NCBI GenBank assembly: GCA_021770615.1
Contig: JAETQR010000019.1
Location: 1 to 64,000, forward strand
Length of the DNA: 64,000 nt
Reading direction: 5' to 3'
Source: Lachnospiraceae bacterium
GTDB taxonomy: Bacteria > Bacillota_A > Clostridia > Lachnospirales > Lachnospiraceae
Shown: positions 8,207 to 17,429 of the stretch, one piece after another
How positions within the stretch are numbered: the first letter of the stretch is position 1
Layout of the letters: every line of letters begins with the position of its first letter
Notes under the pieces: model-generated
What the model saw: the letters and a program-made list of their open reading frames with translations, nothing else
What the model was told of the DNA's origin: nothing
Databases searched by the model: none
Translations under genes and position numbers: made by a program

Positions 8207-9427
8207 ATGAGAATATGGAAAAGAGTCTGTTGCAGACTGATAGCTGAAAAATGGCGCAGTATGATAATGCTGGGGATCTTTGCGGTGTTTGCGGTTGTGT
8301 TTCTTTATTTCATTTCTTTTTATTATGTGCTGGAGATGAGAAGAGGGCAGGTCGGGACAGAAGTGGATGCTTATATCAGTATCAGGAATGTTGATATGGA
8401 TGAAAGCTATCCTGGTCCGGTAGGACTTAGTGAAGAATCCAAGAGAAAGATTGACCAATTGGATGGCATTGTGGATATATGGGAGTCCTGTGCTGTATCT
8501 GTGACGGGGGACAGTTTTGCGTTTATTGGTTATAAGGGCAGAGGCATACCTCTGGAAGCGTGGGAGTCGTCAGGGTGTCTTTTGTATACATCAGATATCA
8601 GTGAACATGCATTTTTTAAAGAGACAGGCTATCAGGTGATTAATGGACATTTACCAGAAGAAGGGGAGAGTGGCGCGCAGGCTGCTGTCAGTGAATCTCT
8701 TAGCCTTTTAGGGAGAATCGGGCTTGGAGACAGGGGAACGGTAAAGTCGTTAGGCGGAAAGGAGATTCCTCTTGAAATTGTTGGAATTACGGATGTGATG
8801 GATGGTATTGAGTCTGAAAACTGTATCTTTATGAACAAAGAAGCAGTATTTGCTGCAATGGAGGTTCCAGGATACAGGGAGGTGCGTTATTATATCGAGG
8901 ATGCCGAAAAAGCCGGGGAGTTTATTGAAGAAATTAAGGGATTAAATCTTCCGGAATACGATACGCTTCACATTTCCTCCAATCTTCTGGCATATCAACA
9001 GGCACTTGCTATGATAGAAAATGTACAAAGGTTTTTGTGGGGATGTCTGATTCTGATTTTGATTTTGTCGGTGATTATTATTGGTATTCTGTATTTGCAC
9101 GAGCTTTTGGAGAGAGAGAAGGAATTTGGGATACTTTTGGCGTTAGGAGAGAAAAAAGAACGGATTTTGCTGCAATTTTTGGGTGAGATATTTATCGTAA
9201 TGGCAGGTGCTGCAGTCATAGGAGCGGCCATTGCCAGGATTTTGTTATTTATGACGGGTAAGGCCTTTGCGTCGAGATGGGGCATTGAAGGGAATGTTCC
9301 GTTGGATATAAGAAGTATAGCTGTTTTATTTTGCTGCAATCTTTTGATTGCTGTTCTATTGGTAGCGGCAGCGAGTGCCGTTCTATTGAGGCAGAAGACA
9401 AAAAGAATGCTTGAGAAAGGAGAGTAG
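8207..9427 (+). CDS. FtsX/MacB-type ABC transporter permease
   Basis: A 406-residue permease with a first helix at about residues 18-42, an extracytoplasmic domain of some 220 residues, then three C-terminal helices (near 280-300, 325-350 and 370-395). The LALGEKKERILLQFL segment after the second helix is the usual coupling region contacting the ATPase. AGGAGG lies before the ATG, and the gene follows the broken permease by 10 bases and precedes the ATPase. Such transporters usually act in peptide export or antimicrobial-peptide defence; the substrate is not visible. The other permease and the ATPase of this set are both damaged. Confidence 0.85.
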   Translation: MRIWKRVCCRLIAEKWRSMIMLGIFAVFAVVFLYFISFYYVLEMRRGQVGTEVDAYISIRNVDMDESYPGPVGLSEESKRKIDQLDGIVDIWESCAVSVTGDSFAFIGYKGRGIPLEAWESSGCLLYTSDISEHAFFKETGYQVINGHLPEEGESGAQAAVSESLSLLGRIGLGDRGTVKSLGGKEIPLEIVGITDVMDGIESENCIFMNKEAVFAAMEVPGYREVRYYIEDAEKAGEFIEEIKGLNLPEYDTLHISSNLLAYQQALAMIENVQRFLWGCLILILILSVIIIGILYLHELLEREKEFGILLALGEKKERILLQFLGEIFIVMAGAAVIGAAIARILLFMTGKAFASRWGIEGNVPLDIRSIAVLFCCNLLIAVLLVAAASAVLLRQKTKRMLEKGE

Positions 9428-9431
9428 ATGG

Positions 9432-10123
9432 ATGGAAGGGCAGGGAAATGTTCTGGTAGAAATGGTGAACGTCACATTTTCATATGAAAAAAAGGGGAAA
9501 AAACATATGATTCTGGAAAATGCGTCTTACCAGTTTGAAAAAGGAAAGATGTATGCCGTTTTGGGGAAGTCAGGGGCTGGAAAGACGACGACCCTGTCTT
9601 TGATCGGTGCGTGTAATTCCCTCAGGCGGGTAAAGTGTTATATCGCGGCGAACCGGTTACGAAAAAAAATCAAGAGGAGTACAGGAATAGGATAGTGTCT
9701 ATTATTTTCCAGGATTACAATTTGCTTCCTTATATGAATGGATATCAGAATATTGAACTGGGTATGCATATCGTTGGCAGGAAGGAGAGCCGGGAGTGGA
9801 TAGATACGCTACTTGAAAGGGTAGGGATAGACGAGAGGGTTGCTTTGAATAACGTGAAACAGATTTCAGGTGGAGAACAGCAAAGGATTGCGATTGCGCG
9901 GGCTTTGGCTACAGATGCAGAGGTGATTTTGGCTGATGAACCGACAGGAAATCTGGATGATGAAACTGCGGCTGAAATTATAGAATTATTGTATAATCTG
10001 GCACATGAGGAAGAGAAATGTGTGATTGCCGTTACACACACGAAAGCTCTTGCTGACCGGGCAGATGCGGTGATCCGGATTGCGGACAAGAGATTGGCTG
10101 AGGGTTTAAGATCTGTAAAGTAA
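9432..10123 (+). pseudogene. MacB-type ABC ATPase, frameshifted in a C run
   Basis: The start at 9432 (AAGGAG upstream) leads to Walker A GKSGAGKTT near residue 40, then the frame is lost at the CCC of 9619-9621. One extra C restores a perfect family sequence, which continues in the next frame to the Q-loop IFQDYNLLPY, signature ISGGEQQRIAIARAL, Walker B VILADEPTGNLD and H-loop AVTHT. Apart from this shift the gene is complete (about 230 residues). It is either a recent inactivation or a single-base sequencing error. Confidence 0.8.
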
Positions 10124-10178
10124 TTTTTCCTTTTCCTGCAAAATGTGGTAATATAGCAGGGAAGGGAGCGGATGAAAA

Positions 10179-11030
10179 ATGAAAGAAGCATATATCCGGA
10201 TGGAACATATCTCAAAAACCTACGGAAAGACACCGGTGCTGAAAGACTTGAATGCGGTTTTGCAGAAAGGGGAGATCCTTGGTTTCCTGGGGCCAAGCGG
10301 GGCAGGAAAGACAACGACTATCAAGATTCTGACAGGGCAGCTTAAGCCTACGAAGGGGGAAGCATTTGTTCTGGGGATCCGGATGGATCAGATTGACGAG
10401 ACCATTTATGAGCAGATTGGGATTGTCACCGATGCGTCCGGTATTTATGAGAGAATGAATGTTTATGACAATATAAAATATTTTGCAAAGATCCTTAAGG
10501 TGGACAGGCAGGAGATTGATCAGATCCTGAAAAGGGTAGGGCTTTACGAACACAGAAAGCAGCCTGCCGGCAAGCTGTCCAAAGGACAGACACAGCGTCT
10601 TATCCTCGCAAGGGCTGTACTTCACAAGCCACGGCTACTGTTTCTTGATGAGCCTACCAGCGGACTGGATCCGGCCACGGCACAGGAGATCCACAGACTG
10701 CTGCTGGAACTGAAAGAGGAGGGAATGGCTATTTTCCTGACCACTCATAACATGGAGGAGGCAACAAAGCTTTGTGACCATGTGGCTCTTCTCAATGACG
10801 GACAGATTGTAGAATATGGAGCCCCGAAGGAGCTTTGCCTGCGCTATAACCGGGAAAAACGGTATCGTGTCCTACTGGAGAATGGGGAAACTGCGGAGCT
10901 TACCCAGGGCGAAGAGGATATCCAGAGACTTACAGAGTGGCTGAGGACGGATCAGGCGGCGAGTGTCCATTCCTGTGAGCCGACGCTTGAGACGGTGTTT
11001 TTGAAAGTGACAGGGAGGGGACTGCAATGA
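10179..11030 (+). CDS. ABC-2 type transporter ATP-binding protein
   Basis: A 283-residue ATPase with Walker A GPSGAGKTT (38-46), signature LSKGQTQRL (133-141), Walker B LLFLDEPTSGLD (153-164) and H-loop TTHNMEEA. The C-terminal 70 residues form the usual extra domain of drug or lantibiotic-type exporters. An AGGGAG site precedes the ATG. It overlaps the next permease gene by four bases (ATGA), so the two form a unit. It belongs to a different subfamily from the MacB-like ATPase just upstream. The exported compound is unknown. Confidence 0.92.
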   Translation: MKEAYIRMEHISKTYGKTPVLKDLNAVLQKGEILGFLGPSGAGKTTTIKILTGQLKPTKGEAFVLGIRMDQIDETIYEQIGIVTDASGIYERMNVYDNIKYFAKILKVDRQEIDQILKRVGLYEHRKQPAGKLSKGQTQRLILARAVLHKPRLLFLDEPTSGLDPATAQEIHRLLLELKEEGMAIFLTTHNMEEATKLCDHVALLNDGQIVEYGAPKELCLRYNREKRYRVLLENGETAELTQGEEDIQRLTEWLRTDQAASVHSCEPTLETVFLKVTGRGLQ

Positions 11031-11770
11031 AATTGGTACATGGAAATAAACTGATGGCTATTATGGAAATGAAGTGGAAGGCATTATTTTCCAAAAATTT
11101 TATTGTTATGCCGATATTTACGATAAGCTTTACTTTTGTCATGAAACTTATCTATGGTTCTCTTGAGGTTGGAGGCCTGGGCGACGGGGCAAAGGCAATG
11201 GCTCTTGGGTATGGGTTTCTGATGAATGTTTCAATGACCGGCATTTATTGTGTATGTGGTGCATTGGCCGAGGAGAAGGAGAAGCATACGCTTCGTGTGC
11301 TGATGACCTCTTCGGTGAATGGGCTGGAATTTTTTATCGGAAGTCTCATTCCCGTGATCGTGATGATGATGGTGGTGAATGGGATCCTGGTGGCAGTTAC
11401 ACAGGTGGCTATGGAACCGGCCGAGTGGGGCACATATCTTCTGGTTTCTCTTCTTGCCGCATTGGCAAGCGCTGTGATCGGTATGGTGTTTGGAATATTT
11501 TCCAAAAATCAGGTGAGTGCGGGGACAGTTACACTTCCGGGAATCCTGATCCTGATGATGGTGCCCATGTTTGCGGGATTTAGTGAGACCGTTGCAAAGA
11601 TATCAGAACTGTTGTTCACAGGGGTCGCAGCGAATGCGGTAACGGCGCTTGTTACCGGGCAGGGTTCAGCGCTGGAAACGAAAGGGCTGCTGGTGATGGT
11701 CGTAGAAATCGTAGCGGCGGTCATCTGTTTCCTGGCGGTATATAAAAGGAACGGCTATGATCCGGAGTAG
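11027..11770 (+). CDS. ABC-2 type transporter permease
   Basis: A 247-residue protein with six hydrophobic segments (near 28-48, 60-80, 105-128, 138-160, 165-185 and 218-238) and the EEKEKHTLRVLMTSS motif of ABC-2 permeases after the second helix. It is translationally coupled to the ATPase upstream. The two should form an efflux transporter. No regulator is adjacent. Confidence 0.88.
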   Translation: MKLVHGNKLMAIMEMKWKALFSKNFIVMPIFTISFTFVMKLIYGSLEVGGLGDGAKAMALGYGFLMNVSMTGIYCVCGALAEEKEKHTLRVLMTSSVNGLEFFIGSLIPVIVMMMVVNGILVAVTQVAMEPAEWGTYLLVSLLAALASAVIGMVFGIFSKNQVSAGTVTLPGILILMMVPMFAGFSETVAKISELLFTGVAANAVTALVTGQGSALETKGLLVMVVEIVAAVICFLAVYKRNGYDPE

Positions 11771-11846
11771 AAAATGGGTAAAAATACAAACCAGGATTTG
11801 TATTGCCGCCTGTTTTCACATAATCTCGTCTGTGCCGGTATTCTTG

Positions 11847-11890
11847 AAAAACGGCGGGACAGATGTCATTTATACACCTGCCCCGCCGTT
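11847..11890 (-). terminator. Terminator of the minus-strand Pel operon
   Basis: On the minus strand AACGGCGGG pairs with CCCGCCGTT across a loop of about 20 bases (11850-11890), followed by TTTTC at 11846-11849. It is about 105 bases beyond the pelG stop. The same hairpin may also stop the plus-strand ABC operon. 11771-11994 holds no gene. Confidence 0.75.
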
Positions 11891-11994
11891 AACTTTATGA
11901 TTATCTAAAGAGCTTTTCTCTATATTTGCGTCTTTTGTTCAGCAGTGTTTTATACAGTCAATAGTTACATTTTATATGACGATTCCTTTGGGTT

Positions 11995-13371
11995 TCAGCA
12001 CATTAAAAAACTGTCAAGTTTTTCCATCCGCCGGCGCAGCAACAAGAAGGATACGATCCAGCCGCAAAGACCTCCCAGCAACAAAGGAAGGGGATAAAAA
12101 TCGTCCAGCAGGACAGCGCCCACTGCGCCCAGGACGGTCACTGACAGAAAAACAAGCGCGCTTATACAAGCGCCACCGTAATCTGAAAAATAGTAGAATA
12201 CGATGATGGTAAAGTACATACAGAACACAGTGTATATTCCCAGGCTCAGAATGACAAACATATGCAGCATATGAGTGCTGGCACTCAGGTAAGGAAAAGA
12301 TACGCTGATCAGACAGACCAGCACTACGGTAATGATAAGCTGGATCTCATATACAAAAAAGAGCTGACAGCGGAGTTCCCTTGCCATAACGTCCCGCTCC
12401 TTGCGGATCAGGTTGTGGGTACCGTTGTTCAGTGCAGAAACATACAACGTGTACTTCTCATAAAATGACGTTTCCACCTTTACCACAAAGATAACCAGCG
12501 CCGGCATGTTCACGAAAACGGCCAGGAACAGGGCAAAGTCGTATGCCGGTGCTGTGCGGAATATGCTGACCTGTTCCGCAATTCCGGAGAAAAACCAATA
12601 AATAATGGTAGGGCAATAGATGCCCAGGGTATAGGCAAAGCCTCCGACAGCCAGCTTGGGATACCGGCGGAAATAGGAAAGAAACGCAAAATACTGGCCC
12701 CGCGGCGCTCCAAAGGCTTTGATACACTGAAATACCAACGCGAATACGATCAAAAAATAGCAGCAGGCAAGAGCCATGCAGGCTGCGGTCACTTTATCAA
12801 TACCCAGCCGCCTGGTGCAGAGGAAGTATATCCCTACTGCCAGCAGAAGGCCCAGCAGGAAACTGAACGTAAGAGCCTTGTAATGCTTTAACGCCGAGGC
12901 GTATGTCATCATGCTGTAAACATCTGTCACCAGCACTCCCAGGAAATAATAGCTTACCAGGAAGGGCATTGCTACTTCGTGCTGATAATAATACATACCT
13001 GCACACAGCAGGAACATAACAATGCCGGACACGATCGTAGATAGCGTCAGCACGCCGAAAGCAGAAGGGCAAATATCCGACTCCCTGCCCAGATAAATAC
13101 AGTCGGAAATGTAACGCGACACAGGGGCTGCAAAAAAGACGGCAGACAGTGTAGCGATGATAAAGGCGTGGGTGGTGGTAGAGATAAAGAACCGTTCTTC
13201 CAGTACCGTGAGCCCCGCCTGATCCAACAAAAGCTTCAGCACCAATATCAGTACTGCCGACAGAACCGCCGGGCCAATGGTGGTCATGGTGGCATATATG
13301 GTTCCCCACAGGTTTGCCGCAAGCGTTTTTCTTCCATATATTTTTTTTAATTCAAATCCGATTCCTGCCAT
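11995..13371 (-). CDS. pelG: PelG-like exopolysaccharide transporter
   Basis: A 458-residue integral membrane protein of about 12 helices, the expected size for PelG, an MVF/Wzx-like inner-membrane component of the Pel synthase-transport complex. The characteristic start is MAGIGFELKKIYGRKT; the ATG at 13371 has GGAGG eight bases upstream, and I chose it over an in-frame start 14 codons earlier. It overlaps the pelF stop by 20 bases. It is the last gene of this operon and is followed by a terminator. A paralogue sits at 32326-33795. Confidence 0.9.
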   Translation of the reverse strand: MAGIGFELKKIYGRKTLAANLWGTIYATMTTIGPAVLSAVLILVLKLLLDQAGLTVLEERFFISTTTHAFIIATLSAVFFAAPVSRYISDCIYLGRESDICPSAFGVLTLSTIVSGIVMFLLCAGMYYYQHEVAMPFLVSYYFLGVLVTDVYSMMTYASALKHYKALTFSFLLGLLLAVGIYFLCTRRLGIDKVTAACMALACCYFLIVFALVFQCIKAFGAPRGQYFAFLSYFRRYPKLAVGGFAYTLGIYCPTIIYWFFSGIAEQVSIFRTAPAYDFALFLAVFVNMPALVIFVVKVETSFYEKYTLYVSALNNGTHNLIRKERDVMARELRCQLFFVYEIQLIITVVLVCLISVSFPYLSASTHMLHMFVILSLGIYTVFCMYFTIIVFYYFSDYGGACISALVFLSVTVLGAVGAVLLDDFYPLPLLLGGLCGWIVSFLLLRRRMEKLDSFLMC

Positions 13372-14785
13372 GGGATTCCTCCTCCAAGTGTTTATAGATC
13401 TTGCGGAACGCATCCAGCATTTTCTCCCGGCTGTAATACGCCTCCACCCGTTTCCTGCCGGCCAGCCCCATACTTGCAGTCAGGCTGCGGTTCCGTATAC
13501 AGCGCAAGATAGCCTGCGCCATGGCTTCGCTGTTCATAACCGGCACGATGAGCCCGGCGGGACCAAACTTGTCGTCCTTTCGCCCGCCCTCGAGCAAAGC
13601 CCTGCAATCGCCCACATTTGTAGCCACAAAGGGAATCTCTGCCGCCATCCCCTCCAGGATCGCCAGAGGCTGCCCCTCGCTGATGCTGGAAAGGAGCAGC
13701 AGATCCACATCCGGCAAATGCTCCTTGATATTGACCTGACCAAGAAATTCCACATCCTCCGTCTTAAGCTCTGCCAGAAGCTCCATGCACTCTTGGTAGT
13801 ACACCGGGTCTTCCGTACAGTTCCCCATAATTTTCAGACGGGTCTCCGGCGCTGCCCGCTTCACGATATCAAAAGCCAGAAGCATGGTTTTCACATCTTT
13901 GATCGGCACCACCCGCAGCACTGCTCCCAATACAAACGGGCCGCCCGTTTTCTTTTTTCGGCAGGAGTCAAAATCTCCGACATTCACGCCGTTTGGTATG
14001 ATGGAGACCTTCTCCGGAGGGCACTTCAGTTCTATCTGCAGAGAACGGTTGGTTTCAAACAGAGTAGTGACCACACTGGCCTGCTGATAGGCGATGAAAG
14101 AAAGTTTCTTGAAAAAGTCGATCCACAGTCCCTTGAACTCTCCAGCCACCCAGTTTGACCGGATGATGTCTTCCTCTCTCTCCCGCGTATAGATGCCGTG
14201 TTCGGATAACAGCAGGGGAACGCCCTCCATATAGGAGGCGCAGCTTCCCAGAATCCCTGCGTAACCGGCAGAAACGGCATGGTAGATGTCTGCCTTTGGG
14301 ATCTCCTGTGAGAGGATATACATCAAGGGAAAATAAACCCCTCGGAAATTCCAGAGAAAATGGTGGAATACTTTCTTGGAATTTTGCCGGTGATACTCCT
14401 CCATACAGATATCAAAAAAGGATTCGCTCATCAAAAGGTCGCTCATATGCCGATGATATTGTTTTGCAAGATGGAGCACACCGGTCCAGTTGATGGCGTC
14501 CACAGAACCGCATAACAGCCCTTTTAGGGTTTCCTTTTCCTCCCGGGTCAGCCGGATTTTCCGGCCGCTCTTTCCCCAGGTCGCGTCTCCCAGGTAAAGT
14601 GTCCGGATCTCCTTGACATTTTCCGGTATGGGGCAGACATACTCCGGCATCTCTTCCCTTGTGGTCGCAAAAGCCCATACCACAAACTCCACATCCTGAA
14701 ACTGGCGGCATAACATTTGCACCCAACTGGAAACGCCCCCCGGAACATAGGGGTAGCTCCCCTCACAAATCAAACATACCCGCAT
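13352..14785 (-). CDS. pelF: PelF-like cytoplasmic glycosyltransferase (GT4)
   Basis: A 477-residue GT-B enzyme. PelF uses UDP-activated hexosamine to polymerise Pel in the cytoplasm, working with PelG at the membrane. Family features are the start RVCLICEGSYPYVPGGVSSW, LLLSEHGIYTREREED near residue 200, the NGV segment near 270, VLRVVPIKDVKTM near 300, and the E-x7-E retaining motif in SEGQPLAILEG near 385. GGAGGGAG precedes the ATG. It overlaps the DUF2194 gene by 23 bases and pelG by 20, so the three are coupled. Confidence 0.93.
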   Translation of the reverse strand: MRVCLICEGSYPYVPGGVSSWVQMLCRQFQDVEFVVWAFATTREEMPEYVCPIPENVKEIRTLYLGDATWGKSGRKIRLTREEKETLKGLLCGSVDAINWTGVLHLAKQYHRHMSDLLMSESFFDICMEEYHRQNSKKVFHHFLWNFRGVYFPLMYILSQEIPKADIYHAVSAGYAGILGSCASYMEGVPLLLSEHGIYTREREEDIIRSNWVAGEFKGLWIDFFKKLSFIAYQQASVVTTLFETNRSLQIELKCPPEKVSIIPNGVNVGDFDSCRKKKTGGPFVLGAVLRVVPIKDVKTMLLAFDIVKRAAPETRLKIMGNCTEDPVYYQECMELLAELKTEDVEFLGQVNIKEHLPDVDLLLLSSISEGQPLAILEGMAAEIPFVATNVGDCRALLEGGRKDDKFGPAGLIVPVMNSEAMAQAILRCIRNRSLTASMGLAGRKRVEAYYSREKMLDAFRKIYKHLEEESHGRNRI

Positions 14786-16490
14786 ACTTTATTCTCCCTC
14801 CTCCAGTGTAAAACCCTTGGTTTTCCTGAATACGCAGCAGATAGTATCCGTTTCCCACATCCTCATACGTCAGTCCCTTTGCGCCGGCAATGCGGCCGTC
14901 GGTATGATAAAAGAATGCCTGCCCCTTTGCGGCGGAGCTGCAATTAAGCTTAATTTGGCTGCCGTTTTTGATCCAGCCGTAATCCATATCCTGATAGCTC
15001 TTCACATCTCCTTCGGTCTGGGACAATGTCCTGCCCTCCAGCCAGGGTACATAAGCCAGTATCTCCGACTCAAAAGTGCCGATCTGTTTTTTATCCGAAT
15101 CCCAGGCGGCAGTTTCACCATCCCTGGAAATCAACATCCCGGCATCGAACACATGGGAGACCATGCCATAGGCTCCCAGGACGGAACAGACGGTAAAAAG
15201 ATTGCCATCTTCCATGGAGTTTCCCTCCGTAGCCACAGGAAACACAGTATGCCCATCCTCCCAGGAAAGGCGTGTATCGCTGCTTTCCAGCATTCCCCGG
15301 ACAGATCTTATATCCGCACCGGGCACATCCAGCATTTCCGGGAAGAAATTGTCGCTTTCCATGGCCAGCCCCTGAACAGTATATCCGGTAAAGCTTGTGG
15401 CAAACCGGTCAATCAGATCTTCGTTGAAAACAACCTTCCCATCCCCCGGGCAATTGGCGGCATAAACCAGTTCCCCGCTAAATTGCAGCACGGATTTTCC
15501 GATCGTCGCAAACAACGCGTCATTCACCGCCCCGAACTTCTCTTTCGAAGATGCCGCCACCAATATGCCGGCAGTATACGGCGTATCCGTGCGAAGGGAC
15601 ATGCCCTGAAAAAAAGGCCACACCACATCCTTTACAAACCCTTCCGCAGAATAACCATACTCCTGCCTGCACAGCTCATCATCGGAAGACGTAATTTCCG
15701 GGAAACCATCAAGAAATACCGCCTTTACTCCCAATACCGGATAGACGAAATCCGGCAGCAGCGCGCCGATAGCTCCGCTCAGAAGCCCCATGCAGCGGAT
15801 GTCTGTAAGGAAACTTCCATTGATCAGGCAGACGCTGCCTTTCTTCCAGTCGTTTGTATAAAGGATGGGAGTATCGGTTTTGGCATCCCGGAGGTAGACA
15901 GACACATCATCGCTGACCTTGATCCGGGTGGATCCGCTGTTCCCGGCATAATAGGCCTGCTCCGGCTGGACGGGAAGCAGAGGCTTTTCAAAGACCAGGT
16001 CATGGGAATCTGCCACATCGGATTTTTCCCGGATGCCAAAGGCCGGCCACAGACGGGAATCTTCGTCTTCTTCCGAAAGTCCTGCCGCCAATATGACCCG
16101 GCCTCCCTCAGAGATAAATTTCTCAAGATCGCCCAGGTCTGCATATTGGCTGATGAACACATCACAAATAATTACCAGATCCTGCCCCTTTAGGGCGTCT
16201 GTGTCCAAGCTTCCCTCCCCGGCCACTGTAAAATGCAGATCTTCACAGAACTGCCGGACATTGCCGTAAATCTCTCCAAAACGCGCATCATCGGGATTTC
16301 CCAGGATCCATACCCTGGGCTTTTCTCCTTCGTCCACCTTCCTTGCTTCGGTGAATTCCCGTTCCGAGGTAAGGTTGCTTTGAATCTGAACACTCGCCGG
16401 ACGTGTCTCACTGATATTGTAAATCAGAAAAAGACTGCCCAGGAGGGCAACCGCCAGGACGATATACAATAAACGTTTGAATGATAACAT
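14763..16490 (-). CDS. DUF2194-like membrane-anchored protein of the Pel operon
   Basis: A 575-residue protein with an N-terminal signal anchor (about residues 6-24) and a large outside domain. Near residue 58 it has a WILGNPDDARF segment starting a Rossmann-like or ThuA-like fold (VIICDVFISQYADLGDLEKF, GGRVILAAG), and later YGYSAEGFVKDVVWP. It resembles DUF2194 proteins, which I know from Pel-type clusters in clostridia. It sits where other Gram-positive Pel operons carry the PelA deacetylase, so a role in modifying or extruding the polymer is likely, but I see no NodB deacetylase motif. Its paralogue at 29064 shares the same layout at low identity. GGGGGAG precedes the ATG. Confidence 0.7.
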   Translation of the reverse strand: MLSFKRLLYIVLAVALLGSLFLIYNISETRPASVQIQSNLTSEREFTEARKVDEGEKPRVWILGNPDDARFGEIYGNVRQFCEDLHFTVAGEGSLDTDALKGQDLVIICDVFISQYADLGDLEKFISEGGRVILAAGLSEEDEDSRLWPAFGIREKSDVADSHDLVFEKPLLPVQPEQAYYAGNSGSTRIKVSDDVSVYLRDAKTDTPILYTNDWKKGSVCLINGSFLTDIRCMGLLSGAIGALLPDFVYPVLGVKAVFLDGFPEITSSDDELCRQEYGYSAEGFVKDVVWPFFQGMSLRTDTPYTAGILVAASSKEKFGAVNDALFATIGKSVLQFSGELVYAANCPGDGKVVFNEDLIDRFATSFTGYTVQGLAMESDNFFPEMLDVPGADIRSVRGMLESSDTRLSWEDGHTVFPVATEGNSMEDGNLFTVCSVLGAYGMVSHVFDAGMLISRDGETAAWDSDKKQIGTFESEILAYVPWLEGRTLSQTEGDVKSYQDMDYGWIKNGSQIKLNCSSAAKGQAFFYHTDGRIAGAKGLTYEDVGNGYYLLRIQENQGFYTGGGRIKYAGMFDL

Positions 16491-16494
16491 GCTT

Positions 16495-17400
16495 TCACTC
16501 CCCCATCACTGTTCCCGCGAGGCGTCCCATCCAATAGCGCAGCTGCTCCAATCCTTTGGGAGACAGCCGAACCTGCCGGTTTTTACGCAGGTCATCCAGG
16601 ATGTCCTCAAATTTTTGCCGTTCTCCCGTCTGGTAGAACATTTTTAACATATCCTGATAAGATTCCTCGCTCCGCATCCGATCCGCGTAGTTCTGCCAGA
16701 AGATCTCCGCATCTGCATACTGGCCAAGCTCCACCAGAGAGCTTAAACATTCCTCATACTCTTCCGGTAAAACCTCACCTTCTGCGGCGTCAATCTGCCC
16801 CTGTACCAGACTGCATAAGTGTTTTCGGTAAGCGCTCTGCTCCCTGGCGGAAAGAACGTCACTTTTCAACATCTCCGTCAGAGCAGCACAGGCAGTATGA
16901 TATCTCTCCGGATTCCCCGGTTCTTGCTCATAATCCCTTCGGCACTCCAGCCACCGCGTCTGCAGGAGACGGTATATTTCCATCTTTGCGGCCGCAACAT
17001 AATGGGAAGATTCCGAATCTTCGTCTTGTTCTGCTGCCAGAAGTATCTTGTAATTTTCTTTTAGGTTCTTTTTCAACTGCTTCAGCAGAAGCGCCCGTTT
17101 TTCTGTATTTCCGCTGACAGCCATGGCGTCCTCCACCGGCACCACGTCCAGCGCTTCCCGTACGTCGGGGTGTTCCGGCTGCCGGTCAATCTCAAAAACA
17201 TGTGTCAGGACAGCCTCCCGGTCGACCCCCGCCCTTTCTAAAAACGCCCGGAGCAATCCCGGCAGATAATAAATGACAAATCCAAGCCCCGGAAGAAAAA
17301 CGAAGAAAGCCGCCACCAAGATTCCCTCCCGATGGATTCCTCTTATGACAGCGTATAACACCGCCAAAGCAAAATTTACCACTAAAAACCCAATCAACAT
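16495..17400 (-). CDS. pelE: PelE-like membrane/TPR protein
   Basis: A 301-residue protein with two N-terminal hydrophobic segments (about 3-20 and 25-50) and a helical, TPR-like cytoplasmic part. It carries VVPVEDAMAV near 86 and a charged helix with SSHYVAAAKMEIYRLL near 128. The paralogue at 28094 shares the matching PIEEALIV and TAHYAASVLSDKL segments in the same order. PelE is thought to scaffold PelD, PelF and PelG. It lies between the PelD-like and DUF2194-like genes, 29 bases after the former; overlap with the next gene is almost complete (stop four bases before its ATG). Confidence 0.75.
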   Translation of the reverse strand: MLIGFLVVNFALAVLYAVIRGIHREGILVAAFFVFLPGLGFVIYYLPGLLRAFLERAGVDREAVLTHVFEIDRQPEHPDVREALDVVPVEDAMAVSGNTEKRALLLKQLKKNLKENYKILLAAEQDEDSESSHYVAAAKMEIYRLLQTRWLECRRDYEQEPGNPERYHTACAALTEMLKSDVLSAREQSAYRKHLCSLVQGQIDAAEGEVLPEEYEECLSSLVELGQYADAEIFWQNYADRMRSEESYQDMLKMFYQTGERQKFEDILDDLRKNRQVRLSPKGLEQLRYWMGRLAGTVMGE

Positions 17401-17429
17401 AATCTAACCTCGCTTTCCGCCCACAGGAC

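Noticed and set aside
14817..16193. 458-residue plus-strand frame
   Set aside because: Antisense to the DUF2194 gene; its length comes from a GC-rich third position on the coding strand, with no start signal or known domain.
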